Source: Ulvibacter algarum (GTDB lineage Bacteria > Bacteroidota > Bacteroidia > Flavobacteriales > Flavobacteriaceae). Taken from it: DNA of 64,000 nucleotides. The first letter of the stretch is position 1. Each line of letters starts with the position of its first letter. This document shows positions 50,394-59,167 of the stretch, in pieces. The translations under genes and the position numbers were made by a program. The notes under the pieces were generated by a model. That model saw only the letters and a list, made by a program, of their open reading frames with translations. It had not been told where the DNA came from and did not search any database. The DNA lies in the NCBI GenBank assembly GCA_947488905.1, contig CANLBJ010000002.1, positions 1 through 64,000 of the forward strand, written 5' to 3'.

Positions 50394-51289
50394 ATGATGT
50401 AATCTGTAATATCTTCTATGGGGGCTAAGTAATCAAACCACTTAATCTCTTCGTTTTTCTTAAACCACGTACCCTGTCTTTTTGCAAAACGCCTTGAGTT
50501 TTTCTTTATTTCTGAAATAGCAAACTCTTGACTAATAGTGCCATCAAAAAAACCAAAAAGCTCTCTATAGCCAACAGTCATTAAAGCATTCAAATTTCTG
50601 AAATTATATAACTCTTTAGCCTCGTCAATTAATCCTTCTTCAATCATTAAATCTACTCTGCGGTTAATTCTATCATAAATGATTTCTCTATCTGCATCGA
50701 GACCTATAAAAATAGTGTCAAATTCTCTGTTTGTATTCATTCCTTTTCTAAAAGAAGAATAAGGTTTCCCTGAAGTTTCAATAACCTCTAGAGCTCTAAT
50801 TAAACGTCTTGGGTTCTTAATATCTGCGCTCGCATAATACACAGGGTCTTTTTCTTTTAAGACTGCCTGTAGGCTTTCAATGCCTTTATCAAGTAGTTTT
50901 TTTTCTAGTTCTTCACGTTTACCTGCTGGTATTTCTGGAAAAGTATTTAAACCATAAATCACTGCATCTACGTATAGTCCAGAACCACCCACAAGAATAG
51001 CATACTTATTACTTCGGAAATACTCTGATAAAAAACCAATCGCTTCTTTTTCAAAATCACCCACTGTATAAGCTTCGTGTATACTTTTGTTATGTATAAA
51101 ATGATGTGGAGCTTGAGATAATTCTTCGGGAGTAGGGGCAGCGGTACCTATGCTCATTTCTTTATAAAACTGACGAGAATCAGCAGATAATATTTCCGAA
51201 GAAAAATGTTTTGCTAATTTTATAGAAAGAGCTGTTTTACCAATGGCCGTTGGGCCAACTATGCATATTAATGTAGGCTTTTTAGACAT
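50378..51289 (-). CDS. miaA: tRNA dimethylallyltransferase
   Basis: LICIVGPTAIGKTALSIKLAKHFSSEILSADSRQFYKEMSIGTAAP...KNPRRLIRALEV...VGYRELF. Confidence 0.97.
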   Translation of the reverse strand: MSKKPTLICIVGPTAIGKTALSIKLAKHFSSEILSADSRQFYKEMSIGTAAPTPEELSQAPHHFIHNKSIHEAYTVGDFEKEAIGFLSEYFRSNKYAILVGGSGLYVDAVIYGLNTFPEIPAGKREELEKKLLDKGIESLQAVLKEKDPVYYASADIKNPRRLIRALEVIETSGKPYSSFRKGMNTNREFDTIFIGLDADREIIYDRINRRVDLMIEEGLIDEAKELYNFRNLNALMTVGYRELFGFFDGTISQEFAISEIKKNSRRFAKRQGTWFKKNEEIKWFDYLAPIEDITDYIIKKAP

Positions 51290-52154
51290 TGTCTTCTATG
51301 ATATCTTCTGGGTGTAAGTGCGTACCACAGCGGTGACAAAAATCTGCGTCGTCACGGTGTTTATCAGCGCCACATTCTCTACAAGCTTGAGAGTTTACAT
51401 GTACATAATTCTCATCATCTGGTTTTAGTTTGCCAGTAGTTTTTGCATACTCTGCGCTCACAATACCAGTGGGTACTGCTATAATACCATAACCCATAAT
51501 CATAATAAATGCGGCAATCAATTGACCTAAAGGTGTTACTGGAGCGATATCCCCAAACCCAACTGTGGTAAGGGTTACAATACACCAGTACACGCTAATA
51601 GGAATACTAACAAAGCCACTTTCTTCTCCTTCTACTAGATACATAACTGTACCAGCTATAATAGAGATAATGAGTACAAAAAATAGAAATACTAATATTT
51701 TTGCCTTACTATCATTTAATGCTTTAGTTAGTTTATTTGCTTCACCAAGATATCTAGTTACTTTTAATATCCTGAAAACTCGCAATAGTCTTAACGCACG
51801 CACTGTAAGTAAAACGTTACTACCCACTAAAATAAACGATAAATAAAGCGGAATTGTAGAAAGAAAATCTATAATCCCATAAAAACTAAAGATGTATTGA
51901 GATGGTTTTTTTATTGTGATAACTCTCGCGATATACTCAAAAGTAAAAAAGATAGTAATCACCCACTCACCATAGTATAAAATGTCATACACCTCTTTGG
52001 GGAAGCCTTTAACGCTCTCTAGCATTACAAAAATAACACTTACTAAAATTAATATAAGTAGTACAACGTCAAACAGTTTACCCATAGGAGTATCTGCTTC
52101 ATAAATAATAGTGTGAAGTTTGCTTTTCCAGGCTGCTGTGTTTGTAGATTTCAA
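51282..52154 (-). CDS. Voltage-gated-type potassium channel/ion transporter with C-terminal zinc-ribbon
   Basis: S4-like RALRLLRVFRILKVTRYL; selectivity filter TTVGFGD; C-terminal CRECGADKHRDDADFCHRCGTHL. Confidence 0.92.
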   Translation of the reverse strand: MKSTNTAAWKSKLHTIIYEADTPMGKLFDVVLLILILVSVIFVMLESVKGFPKEVYDILYYGEWVITIFFTFEYIARVITIKKPSQYIFSFYGIIDFLSTIPLYLSFILVGSNVLLTVRALRLLRVFRILKVTRYLGEANKLTKALNDSKAKILVFLFFVLIISIIAGTVMYLVEGEESGFVSIPISVYWCIVTLTTVGFGDIAPVTPLGQLIAAFIMIMGYGIIAVPTGIVSAEYAKTTGKLKPDDENYVHVNSQACRECGADKHRDDADFCHRCGTHLHPEDIIEDNV

Positions 52155-52193
52155 TGATAGGGATTTATATATAGTAAATGTAACGAAGTTTAT

Positions 52194-53609
52194 TTAATTA
52201 CTATTGCTACTCTCTAGCTTAACAATCTTTAGTGCTTTTTTTCTTCTTAGGTAAGATTGAATAATAAATTGTGAATCTCTATTATTTTTCATGGGTTTAA
52301 TAATAGATTTTAATATTTCTGGTTTGGTAATTTGGTGATTTAAATTATAATACCCATACCCTTTAAAAGTACCGTCTTTTATATAAATTACAGATCGCTC
52401 ATCTGTATTTCTACCTTTATCAATGATTAGCATATCTTGACTACTATAGCTGTGTTTATCTAAAAATTGTTGTACTCTAGCATTGTATTCTTCTGGTGCT
52501 TCTTCTTGTATACAAGCACCTTCGCATTCTTTTATGCCATAATTAAAACAAGGTCCGGTGGTTTTTTCAAAACCAGATAAACGTTGACATAAATTAAATT
52601 TTTCTATATAACGAGCTAGATTTTCTTTTGCAGAATTAGAATTAGAAAAAGTAGTTATTGCTTTTTTTCTATTATCAGCTTTTTCAATTTTTAAATTTAT
52701 ATAACCATCATCGTCAATAAAAGATTCTAATTGGTAATTAAAAATAGATCTTTTTAATGCTCTATTAAATTTAGGTCTGTGTCTTTTTATTTGGTCATTT
52801 TCTTCTAACAATGCAATAAGCTCGCTTCCGGTTTTCTCTATAGAAATAGATGCAACCTTAAGTTGTATTTCTTTAGATTTTCTATTGTCGTTTGTAAAAT
52901 GTTGCGTGAGTCTTTTTTTAATATTTTTACTTTTGCCTATGTAGAGTATTGTTCCTTTGTCATCATACATATAATAAACTCCAGTGTCTGATGTAGCCTC
53001 TTTTATGAGATCTAGCAACTTTGTGTTAAGCTCTAACTTAGGCGCTTTTTTAATTGCTGCTTTTACTATTTCTTTATTAGTATCTCTAAGCAATAGCATT
53101 TTAAAAAGTGCAACAGTCGCCTTTGCATCACCCTGCGCTCTATGTCTATCTGTAAGTGGAATACCAAGAGATTTTACAAGTTTACCTAAACTGTAAGAAG
53201 GCATATCTGGAATTAAATTTTTTGCTAGCTCAACTGTACAAAGAGTCTCAAGATCAAAATTAAAACCTAAGCGATCAAATTCTGTAGTTAAAATTCTATT
53301 GTCAAACTGTGCATTATGCGCTACAAGAATGCAATCTTTTGTGATCTCAACAACACGTTTTGCTATCTCATAAAACTTTGGGGCATTCTTTAACATGGCA
53401 CTATTAATACCTGTAAGATTTACCACAAATGGTTGTATAGGGCGCTCAGGATTTACAAGGCTACAAAATTGATCTACTACTTTCTCACCGTCAAAACGGT
53501 AGATTGCAATCTCTGTAATCCCTTCTTCGTTATATTTCCCTCCGGTAGTTTCTATGTCTAAAATTGCGTAATTCAATGGCTTATTATTAATTGTAATTTC
53601 TTGCTCCAA
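52194..53609 (-). CDS. DnaQ-like exonuclease fused to a GIY-YIG/UvrC-like nuclease domain
   Basis: YAILDIETTGGKYNEEGITEIAIYRF...DRHRAQGDAKATVALF followed by DTGVYYMYDDKGTILYIGKSKNIKKRLTQHF and CFNYGIKECEGAC. Confidence 0.93.
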   Translation of the reverse strand: MEQEITINNKPLNYAILDIETTGGKYNEEGITEIAIYRFDGEKVVDQFCSLVNPERPIQPFVVNLTGINSAMLKNAPKFYEIAKRVVEITKDCILVAHNAQFDNRILTTEFDRLGFNFDLETLCTVELAKNLIPDMPSYSLGKLVKSLGIPLTDRHRAQGDAKATVALFKMLLLRDTNKEIVKAAIKKAPKLELNTKLLDLIKEATSDTGVYYMYDDKGTILYIGKSKNIKKRLTQHFTNDNRKSKEIQLKVASISIEKTGSELIALLEENDQIKRHRPKFNRALKRSIFNYQLESFIDDDGYINLKIEKADNRKKAITTFSNSNSAKENLARYIEKFNLCQRLSGFEKTTGPCFNYGIKECEGACIQEEAPEEYNARVQQFLDKHSYSSQDMLIIDKGRNTDERSVIYIKDGTFKGYGYYNLNHQITKPEILKSIIKPMKNNRDSQFIIQSYLRRKKALKIVKLESSNSN

Positions 53610-54249
53610 AAATAGAACTCCCTATGCGTACCATGGTACTTCCTTCTGCAATTGCTATTTTAAAATCAGCACTCATCCCCATTGATAGTTGGGTTAATTG
53701 CGGGTAATCTTTTTGCAAGGTATCAAAACAACTTTTTAAAACTTTAAATTCTGAAATAATCTGATCTTGATTATCTGTAAAAGTTGCCATACCCATAAGG
53801 CCAATAATCTTGATATTCTTTAAATCTTGTAAATTTTCTGAAGTAAGTAGGGCAGTAGTATCTTCTTGAGACAGTCCAAATTTACTGTCTTCATCTGCGA
53901 TTTTTACTTGTAAAAGACAGTTAATGGTTCTGTTATTTTTTAATGCTTCTTTGTTTATTTCTTTAAGTAACTTAAGACTGTCAACGGCGTGAATAAGGTT
54001 GACAAAAGGTGCCATGTATTTTACCTTATTGCGTTGTACGTGCCCTATCATGTGCCATTCAATATCTTTGGGCATTTCTTCCCATTTTGCAGCCATCTCT
54101 TGTATTTTGTTTTCGCCAAAAATACGTTGACCTACCTCATAAGCTTCCATCAAGTCGCTTACAGGTTTTGTTTTTGAAACCGCGACTAGTGTAACGCCTT
54201 CTGGCATCTGCTCACGATATTTTTTTATATTTTCTGAAATATGACTCAT
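53587..54249 (-). CDS. YggS family PLP homeostasis protein
   Basis: VTLVAVSKTKPVSDLMEAYEVGQRIFGENKIQEMAAKW...IEWHMIGHVQRNKVKYM...LSMGMSADFKIAIAEGSTMVRIGSSIFG. Confidence 0.96.
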   Translation of the reverse strand: MSHISENIKKYREQMPEGVTLVAVSKTKPVSDLMEAYEVGQRIFGENKIQEMAAKWEEMPKDIEWHMIGHVQRNKVKYMAPFVNLIHAVDSLKLLKEINKEALKNNRTINCLLQVKIADEDSKFGLSQEDTTALLTSENLQDLKNIKIIGLMGMATFTDNQDQIISEFKVLKSCFDTLQKDYPQLTQLSMGMSADFKIAIAEGSTMVRIGSSIFGARNYN

Positions 54250-54261
54250 TAAATTTTGGTG

Positions 54262-55500
54262 TTAAAACTCATAAATAGTTACGCCACTTCTAAGTTTGGG
54301 TTCTATGTAAGTGCTCTTGGGTGGCATTTTTAGATTTTCATCAGCAATCTGCTTCATCTCTTTTATATTAACAGGTAACAACCCAAAACCTACAGTATAT
54401 TCTCCCGTGTCTACAGCTGTTTTTACAAATGCAAGATCATTTTTACCGTGAGAATAGGCAATACGTTTATCATTACGTACATCTGTAATGCCTAAAATGG
54501 GCTCGAGTACGGTTTTAAAAAGTATATGAGTGTCTAGGCTATCAAGGGCATTAGTGATTTTATAATTATCTTTTCTTAAGTAAAGACTGTAAAAACTACC
54601 ATCAAGGTACATACTAAAATGTTGTTTTTTTGAAGGTTTATAATATTCAAAACCGCGTTTTTCAATTCTAAAAACAGCGTCTAGTTGTATTAAAAACTCT
54701 TCTTTGCTTAAACCATTGAGGTCTTTAACAAGACGATTAAACTCAAATATTTTTAATTCGCTTTCAGGTATAAGAAGACTCATAAAATAATTGTAGCTCT
54801 CTTTTCCTGTATGTGCTTTATTATTTTCTTTAGATTTTTTTGCAAGCAAATAAGAAGAAGAACATCTATGATGACCATCTGCAATATATAATGAATCCAT
54901 TTCTTTAAAAGCAGATTCTATTTGGTTTAAAATAGCTGTATCTGCTACAGGCCAGAGGTAGTGTGTATCACGATAAGTTGTCGTAAACTCATAATCTGGA
55001 CGGTCTTTCATTACCTCTTTAATAATACTAGCAAGTGCTGCATTATCTGGATAGGTGAGCAATACAGGTTCTGCATTAAAACCTACTGTTTGTAAATACT
55101 CTACAAATATATCTTCTTTATATTCTAAGGTATCTTCGTGTTTTTTAATTACATTGTCTTCATAGTCTTGTGTGCTTGCAGCCGCCACAATGCCATTAAA
55201 AACGCTACCGTCACGGTTTACAATACGGTAAATATAAAAGCTAGCTTCTTTGTCTTTTACAAAAAACTCATCTTCCTTAAATTCTTGATACCTATTACGT
55301 ACAAGTGAGTATCTCTCTGTACCGCTTATTACTTTGTCATATTTATAACCAGGGTTTACTATATGTAAAAAAGAAAATGGATTATCCCTCAATCTAGACT
55401 CACGTTGCTCAATACTATAGCTGTCATATGAGCGCGCAGCGATTAAGCTCACTTTATCACGTGTAGGTCTCACTGCTTTAAAAGGTAAGATATGTGCCAT
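54262..55500 (-). CDS. DUF1015 family protein
   Basis: LPFKAVRPTRDKVSLIAARSYDSY...NPFSFLHIVNPG...LYIADGHHRCSSSYLLA. Confidence 0.93.
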   Translation of the reverse strand: MAHILPFKAVRPTRDKVSLIAARSYDSYSIEQRESRLRDNPFSFLHIVNPGYKYDKVISGTERYSLVRNRYQEFKEDEFFVKDKEASFYIYRIVNRDGSVFNGIVAAASTQDYEDNVIKKHEDTLEYKEDIFVEYLQTVGFNAEPVLLTYPDNAALASIIKEVMKDRPDYEFTTTYRDTHYLWPVADTAILNQIESAFKEMDSLYIADGHHRCSSSYLLAKKSKENNKAHTGKESYNYFMSLLIPESELKIFEFNRLVKDLNGLSKEEFLIQLDAVFRIEKRGFEYYKPSKKQHFSMYLDGSFYSLYLRKDNYKITNALDSLDTHILFKTVLEPILGITDVRNDKRIAYSHGKNDLAFVKTAVDTGEYTVGFGLLPVNIKEMKQIADENLKMPPKSTYIEPKLRSGVTIYEF

Positions 55501-55501
55501 A

Positions 55502-56095
55502 TTAATGTGTGTTTATAAATAGAGTAGGGTCAAGGTAACCTTCTGTGTTTTCAGAGTAGCCACCACCTATATCCATATTAATTTTATCTCTTATCTCTAG
55601 ATGTAAGTGTGCAAGATATATACCATCTGCGTTGCCTATGGTACCTATTTTTAATCCTTTACTTATTTCTTGTCCTTCTTTTACAACTATGCTATAAAGG
55701 TGTGCATAAATAGACTCATATAGAACACCGTCTTGTTTGTGTAAAATACGAACCACGTTACCCCAACCTCCGCCTAGATTTTCTGCGGAAATAACCACAC
55801 CATTACCAATAGTGAATACATTATCACCAAGGTCTGTATTGCCGCCACCAGTACCATTCCAGTCATCACCTAAATGATAATTCTCGCCAAAAGCTTGTGC
55901 ATTATAATACCCCTTTGCTTTTGGTTTCCCTACTGGAAAATCAAAGTCTTTTGTTTCTAGAGGTGTTTTAATACTTGGTGCTTCAATAATAGGTTGAGTT
56001 ACTTTTTCTGCTATTACAACATCTTTCTCTTTTTGCTCCTTACAGCTAATAAAGACCATTGGGACAAGAAAGAGAAAGATGTTGAATTTAGACAA
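55502..56095 (-). CDS. M23 family metallopeptidase (lipoprotein-like)
   Basis: N-terminal lipobox-like FISCKEQ; HLGDDWNGTGGGNTDLGDNVFTIGNGVVISAENLGGGWGNVVRI...AHLHLEIRD. Confidence 0.88.
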   Translation of the reverse strand: MSKFNIFLFLVPMVFISCKEQKEKDVVIAEKVTQPIIEAPSIKTPLETKDFDFPVGKPKAKGYYNAQAFGENYHLGDDWNGTGGGNTDLGDNVFTIGNGVVISAENLGGGWGNVVRILHKQDGVLYESIYAHLYSIVVKEGQEISKGLKIGTIGNADGIYLAHLHLEIRDKINMDIGGGYSENTEGYLDPTLFINTH

Positions 56096-56109
56096 TTTCC
56101 GAAGTGAAA

Positions 56110-57000
56110 TTATTTAGTGAACTGACTAGAAACAACCTCTGCCTTTCTGTTTTCTGAATAATCATAAAAACCTTCGCCGCTTTTTGCTCCTTTTTTACCA
56201 GCCATCACCATATTTACAAGTAACGGGCAAGGTGCGTATTTAGGGTTTTTAAAGCCATCATGCATCACATTAAGAATAGAAAGACAAACGTCAAGGCCAA
56301 TAAAATCTGCAAGAGCAAGAGGTCCCATAGGGTGTGCCATACCTAACATCATTACTGTATCAATCTCTTTTACGCCAGCAACACCATTGTAAAGTGTTTC
56401 TATCGCTTCATTTATCATAGGCATTAAGATACGGTTTGCTACAAAACCTGGGTAATCGTTAACCTCTACAGGCACTTTACCTAAAGTTTTTGACATCTCT
56501 TCAACGATTTTATACGTTTCTGTACTTGTGCTATATCCTTTAATAATTTCTACCAGTTTCATAATAGGTACTGGGTTCATAAAGTGCATCCCGATTACCA
56601 TTTCTGGGCGAGATGTTACCGCAGCAATCTGAGTGATAGAGATAGAAGAGGTATTTGTTGCTAGAATTGTATTTTTAGGGCATAAAGTGTCAAGGTCTTT
56701 AAAAATCTTTAGCTTTAAATCAAGATTTTCAGTAGCTGCTTCAATCACTAAATCTGCATTTTTAACACCTTCTGCCATGTCTGTGTAGGTGCTAATGTTT
56801 GCTAGTGTGTTTGCTTTATCATCTTCTGTGATACGCTCTTTTGCTACCATCCTGTCAAGATTTTTAGCGATGGTTGCCATCCCTCTATCTATTGAGGCTT
56901 GAGTGATTTCTATTAATTGTACTTTAAAACCTTTTTGAGCAAAGGTGTGGGCAATACCATTACCCATTGTTCCTGCTCCTATAATTGCTACGTTTTTCAT
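56110..57000 (-). CDS. 3-hydroxybutyryl-CoA dehydrogenase-like
   Basis: VAIIGAGTMGNGIAHTFAQKGFKVQLIE...LATNTSSISITQIAAVTSRPEMVIGMHFMNPVPIMKLVEII. Confidence 0.96.
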   Translation of the reverse strand: MKNVAIIGAGTMGNGIAHTFAQKGFKVQLIEITQASIDRGMATIAKNLDRMVAKERITEDDKANTLANISTYTDMAEGVKNADLVIEAATENLDLKLKIFKDLDTLCPKNTILATNTSSISITQIAAVTSRPEMVIGMHFMNPVPIMKLVEIIKGYSTSTETYKIVEEMSKTLGKVPVEVNDYPGFVANRILMPMINEAIETLYNGVAGVKEIDTVMMLGMAHPMGPLALADFIGLDVCLSILNVMHDGFKNPKYAPCPLLVNMVMAGKKGAKSGEGFYDYSENRKAEVVSSQFTK

Positions 57001-57083
57001 ACTTATTGTCCGTCTAAGCGGTGATGTTTTTAATTGAATTATATATTTTTTTTTTGAAGAGTAGTTAAATAGAGGTTTGTAAA

Positions 57084-58058
57084 TTACATCTCAACTACAT
57101 TAAAATTTTCTATAATTTGCATTGCTACTGTTAGTGCTTTTGTTCCTTGTGCTAAAGACACAACTGGCGTTCTGTCATTTGCAATTGCATCTGCAAAACT
57201 GTTTAATTCGTCAAGAATTGCATTATTTGAGTCAACGTTAGGGTTGTCAAAATAGATTTGTTTTTTAACACCCTCTGCATTAGTGAGTATCATTGCAAAA
57301 TCGTCTGGATTTTCTGGAGCATCTTTCATACGTACCACTTCACATTTCTTCTCTAAAAAGTCTACAGAAATGTATGCGTCTTTCTGGAAAAAACGTGCTT
57401 TACGCATTTGCTTCATAGAAATTCTACTTGCTGTAAGATTTGCGACACAACCGTTTTCAAACTCAATGCGTGCATTTGCAATATCTGGAGTTTCACTAAT
57501 GACAGATACGCCACTTGCGTGCACATGTTTTACTTCACTTTTTACAACACTTAATATTGCATCAAGATCGTGAATCATTAAATCTAAAACTACAGATACG
57601 TCTGTGCCACGAGGATTAAATTCTGCTAGACGGTGAGCTTCTATAAACATAGGTTTGTCTATCATATGATTTACCGCCATAAAAGCAGGATTAAATCGCT
57701 CTACATGTCCTACTTGTCCACGTACGCCATGTTCTTTTGCAAGATCTCTCAATGTTTCTGCTTGAGCTACAGTAAAAGTAATTGGCTTTTCTATAAAAAG
57801 ATGCTTACCAGCTTTGATCACTTTTTCTGCACATTCAAAATGATAAATGGTTGGTGTCACTACATCTACCATATCACAAGCTTCAATTAGAGCTTCCATG
57901 GTGTCAAAACTTTTATAACCAAATTCAGATTCTATTGCCTTTGCGGCTTCTGGGTTAGCGTCATAAAAACCTACAAGGTCATACTCTGTAGATTGGTTTA
58001 ATAATTTTAAATGTATTTTTCCTAGGTGGCCAGCACCTAATACTCCTGCTTTTAACAT
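57084..58058 (-). CDS. Gfo/Idh/MocA family oxidoreductase
   Basis: AGVLGAGHLGKIHLKLL...VDVVTPTIYHFECAEKVIKAGKHLFIEKPITFTVAQAETL. Confidence 0.95.
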   Translation of the reverse strand: MLKAGVLGAGHLGKIHLKLLNQSTEYDLVGFYDANPEAAKAIESEFGYKSFDTMEALIEACDMVDVVTPTIYHFECAEKVIKAGKHLFIEKPITFTVAQAETLRDLAKEHGVRGQVGHVERFNPAFMAVNHMIDKPMFIEAHRLAEFNPRGTDVSVVLDLMIHDLDAILSVVKSEVKHVHASGVSVISETPDIANARIEFENGCVANLTASRISMKQMRKARFFQKDAYISVDFLEKKCEVVRMKDAPENPDDFAMILTNAEGVKKQIYFDNPNVDSNNAILDELNSFADAIANDRTPVVSLAQGTKALTVAMQIIENFNVVEM

Positions 58059-58143
58059 CTTTATGTGTTTTACACAAAGGTAAGAGATTGTGGTGGAGTT
58101 TAAAAGTCAAAACTGGTTAACTAGAGAAGAAAGAAAGCTAGGT

Positions 58144-58342
58144 TGAAAGAGGAAAGAAGAAAGACAAAATGTCTTACGAGTTTAAAAAATCACTACTCGC
58201 ATAAAATAGGTTTTCATAGGTGAAACATAATAGTAAAGTAAGATATTAAGACATAAGTTTTAAGAACGCCTTTTAGAGTTTTAAAATTTAAGAGGTTCAC
58301 TTCGGAAATATTAATAATTTGTTTTTCTTCTTTCCTCTTTCA
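58144..58342. repeat. 25-bp inverted repeat arms (one mismatch) flanking a 149-bp AT-rich spacer
   Basis: Left TGAAAGAGGAAAGAAGAAAGACAAA (58144-58168); right TTTGTTTTTCTTCTTTCCTCTTTCA (58318-58342). The right arm borders the palindrome TTTCAGCTGAAA (58338-58349). Confidence 0.85.
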
Positions 58343-58472
58343 GCTGAAACGGTCTTTCCACTTTCTTCTATTTCTGTATTTAAATGAAACAGAGCTATGT
58401 GATAACTCTTTAAAATTTCTGAAGAAAATATTATTGCTTTTTATTACTTTGTGTGCTCTTAAACCTCCTCTA

Positions 58473-59114
58473 TTGAAAGATACATTTACACACCAAGGAT
58501 TGCGAAAAAAACTAGTAGAAATTCTTAGAAAAAAAGGAATTTCTAACAAAGAAGTACTACTGGCTATTGGTAAAATACCCAGACACTTGTTTATGGATAG
58601 TAGTTTTATAGATCACGCATATGCTGATAAAGCGTTCCCTATTGCGGCAGACCAGACCATCTCACACCCATACACGGTAGCAAGGCAAACAGAGTTGCTG
58701 GATGTAAAAAGAGGGGATACCGTTCTAGAAATAGGTACGGGAAGTGGTTATCAAACGGCAGTGCTCTTAGAGCTAGGATTAAAAGTTTATAGTATAGAGC
58801 GACAAAATGAGTTGTTTAAAAAAACCAAGTTATTTCTGCCTAAGATAGGTTATCGCGCTAAAAAATTAATTTTTGGTGATGGGTACATTGGTTATGAAGC
58901 ACAGGCACCTTATGACGGTATAGTTGTTACGGCTGGCGCTCCTTTTGTGCCAAAACCTTTACTCGCACAACTAAAAATAGGAGCAAAGCTTATTATACCT
59001 GTGGGAGATGAATCTCAAATTATGACTGTTTTTACAAGAACCTCAGAGACAGCATTTGAGAAAGAAACTTTTGGCGAATTTAAATTTGTACCTTTATTGG
59101 AAGATAAAAATTAA
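58473..59114 (+). CDS. pcm: Protein-L-isoaspartate O-methyltransferase (probable TTG start; ORF opens at 58434)
   Basis: LKDTFTHQGLRKKLVEILRKKGISNKEVLLAIGKIPRHLFMDS...VLEIGTGSGYQTAVL. Confidence 0.93.
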   Translation: MKDTFTHQGLRKKLVEILRKKGISNKEVLLAIGKIPRHLFMDSSFIDHAYADKAFPIAADQTISHPYTVARQTELLDVKRGDTVLEIGTGSGYQTAVLLELGLKVYSIERQNELFKKTKLFLPKIGYRAKKLIFGDGYIGYEAQAPYDGIVVTAGAPFVPKPLLAQLKIGAKLIIPVGDESQIMTVFTRTSETAFEKETFGEFKFVPLLEDKN

Positions 59115-59167
59115 AAAACTAGTAGCGGTTTTAATGTTTATATTTTAAGAAGTTAAAGTAAAATCTA

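Noticed and set aside
57633-57890. 85-aa plus-strand ORF antisense to the Gfo/Idh gene, and similar antisense ORFs elsewhere (27138-27479, 44879-45103, 54009-54194)
   Set aside because: Antisense to confident genes, aromatic/Cys-rich composition typical of reverse-complement reading, no promoters or domains.
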